Assembly: GCA_003157875.1 (NCBI GenBank)
Contig: PMKV01000085.1
Span: forward strand, 1-32,831
Reading direction: 5' to 3'
From: Chloroflexota bacterium
Lineage (GTDB): Bacteria > Chloroflexota > Limnocylindria > Limnocylindrales > CSP1-4
Length of the DNA stretch: 32,831 nt
Shown: positions 32,409 through 32,831 of the stretch, one piece after another
Numbering within the stretch: position 1 is the first letter of the stretch
Layout: each line of letters begins with the position of its first letter
The notes under the pieces: generated by a model
What the model saw: only the letters and a program-made list of their open reading frames with translations
The model's database searches: none
Told to the model about the DNA's origin: nothing
Position numbers and translations under genes: made by a program

Positions 32409-32831
32409 CAGACCCGCTCGACAAGCAACTCGTTGAAGTCGCTCTCTCCGGCGGCGGCCGTCGCAAGGCCGATCTCGAAGAGGCCAAGCTGGCCGGTGTG
32501 CGCACCCGCCGCTCGCTCGATGAGGACGCGCTCGACGACGAAGACCTGCTCGTCGAGGAAGAAGAGGCCATGCCGGTCGTCGCCGACGACGACGATTCGG
32601 CCGAGGGAGTCGAAGTCGTCGAGGAAGACAATCTGGCCGAGCCGCGCGTGCCAGGTGACGCCCCCGTCAAGCTCGACGCCGAAGCTCTCGAGGAGCCAAC
32701 CCAGGAGGAGCTGGAGGCCCTCTCGGCCGACATGATCGGCATCGACGACCCGGTCCGCATGTACCTGAAGGAGATCGGCAAGGTCGCGTTGCTGACCGCC
32801 GAAGAAGAGGTCGTCCTGGCCAAGGCCATCG
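32405..32831 (+). CDS. rpoD: RNA polymerase primary sigma factor RpoD, N-terminal part (partial)
   Basis: The ATG at 32405 has GGAGG (32394-32398) 6 nt upstream and overlaps the dnaG stop. About 142 codons are present before the window ends. The first 110 residues are acidic and low in complexity (runs of Asp and Glu), as usual before region 1.2 in primary sigma factors. Then comes DDPVRMYLKEIGKVALL, followed by TAEEEVVLAKAI, which is the conserved region 1.2 start. The dnaG-rpoD order is the classical macromolecular-synthesis arrangement. Primary rather than alternative sigma status is inferred from this neighbourhood and the N-terminal extension. Confidence 0.94.
   Translation, partial: MTDPLDKQLVEVALSGGGRRKADLEEAKLAGVRTRRSLDEDALDDEDLLVEEEEAMPVVADDDDSAEGVEVVEEDNLAEPRVPGDAPVKLDAEALEEPTQEELEALSADMIGIDDPVRMYLKEIGKVALLTAEEEVVLAKAI

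Overview
The window is high-GC DNA with densely packed bacterial genes on both strands, probably chromosomal. No mobile element, CRISPR array, rRNA or tRNA was seen. A dnaG-rpoD pair, an F420-type luciferase-like oxidoreductase, Ser/Thr/Gly-rich lipoproteins and several apparently leaderless ATG starts suggest a high-GC Chloroflexota (Limnocylindria-like) or, less likely, an actinobacterial genome. This placement is inference; no marker gene was compared.

Layout. 1-4541: the 3' end of pyruvate phosphate dikinase, a membrane-anchored hypothetical protein, a DUF72 gene broken by several one-base shifts, a small protein, and a divergent WYL regulator. 4548-7627: a small hypothetical gene, then a divergent pair made of an XRE-TPR regulator (minus strand) and a 40-residue secreted-peptide gene (plus strand, 6470-6592), followed by a small hypothetical gene and an EF-hand-like fragment. 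7667-12038: a NUDIX hydrolase translationally coupled to an ABC ATPase, an aldo/keto reductase, an LLM-class oxidoreductase and a class I mannose-6-phosphate isomerase. 12137-19479: a membrane-GAF-EAL phosphodiesterase, an SLC45/GPH-like sugar transporter, an SGNH hydrolase, a COG4315-type lipoprotein and an MFS exporter. 19650-25728: glutamate decarboxylase, a DUF3558-like lipoprotein, two coupled membrane proteins of the same architecture, and a MurJ-like flippase fused to a C39-like cysteine-peptidase domain. 25979-32831: a SHOCT membrane protein, a four-PAS hybrid histidine kinase with a DUF2461 gene behind it, then dnaG overlapping the start of rpoD.

The best candidate for an undescribed system is the XRE-TPR regulator with its divergent secreted peptide. 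The peptide gene has a sigma-70-like promoter, a good ribosome binding site, a textbook signal peptide and a nine-residue predicted mature tail (GGGGNTFPH). This is the layout of RRNPP-type peptide quorum sensing known in Firmicutes. Also notable are the MurJ-peptidase fusion, a CsoR-family-like palindrome inside the dnaG promoter, and five genes whose TANNNT box lies 6-7 nt before the ATG with no ribosome binding site.
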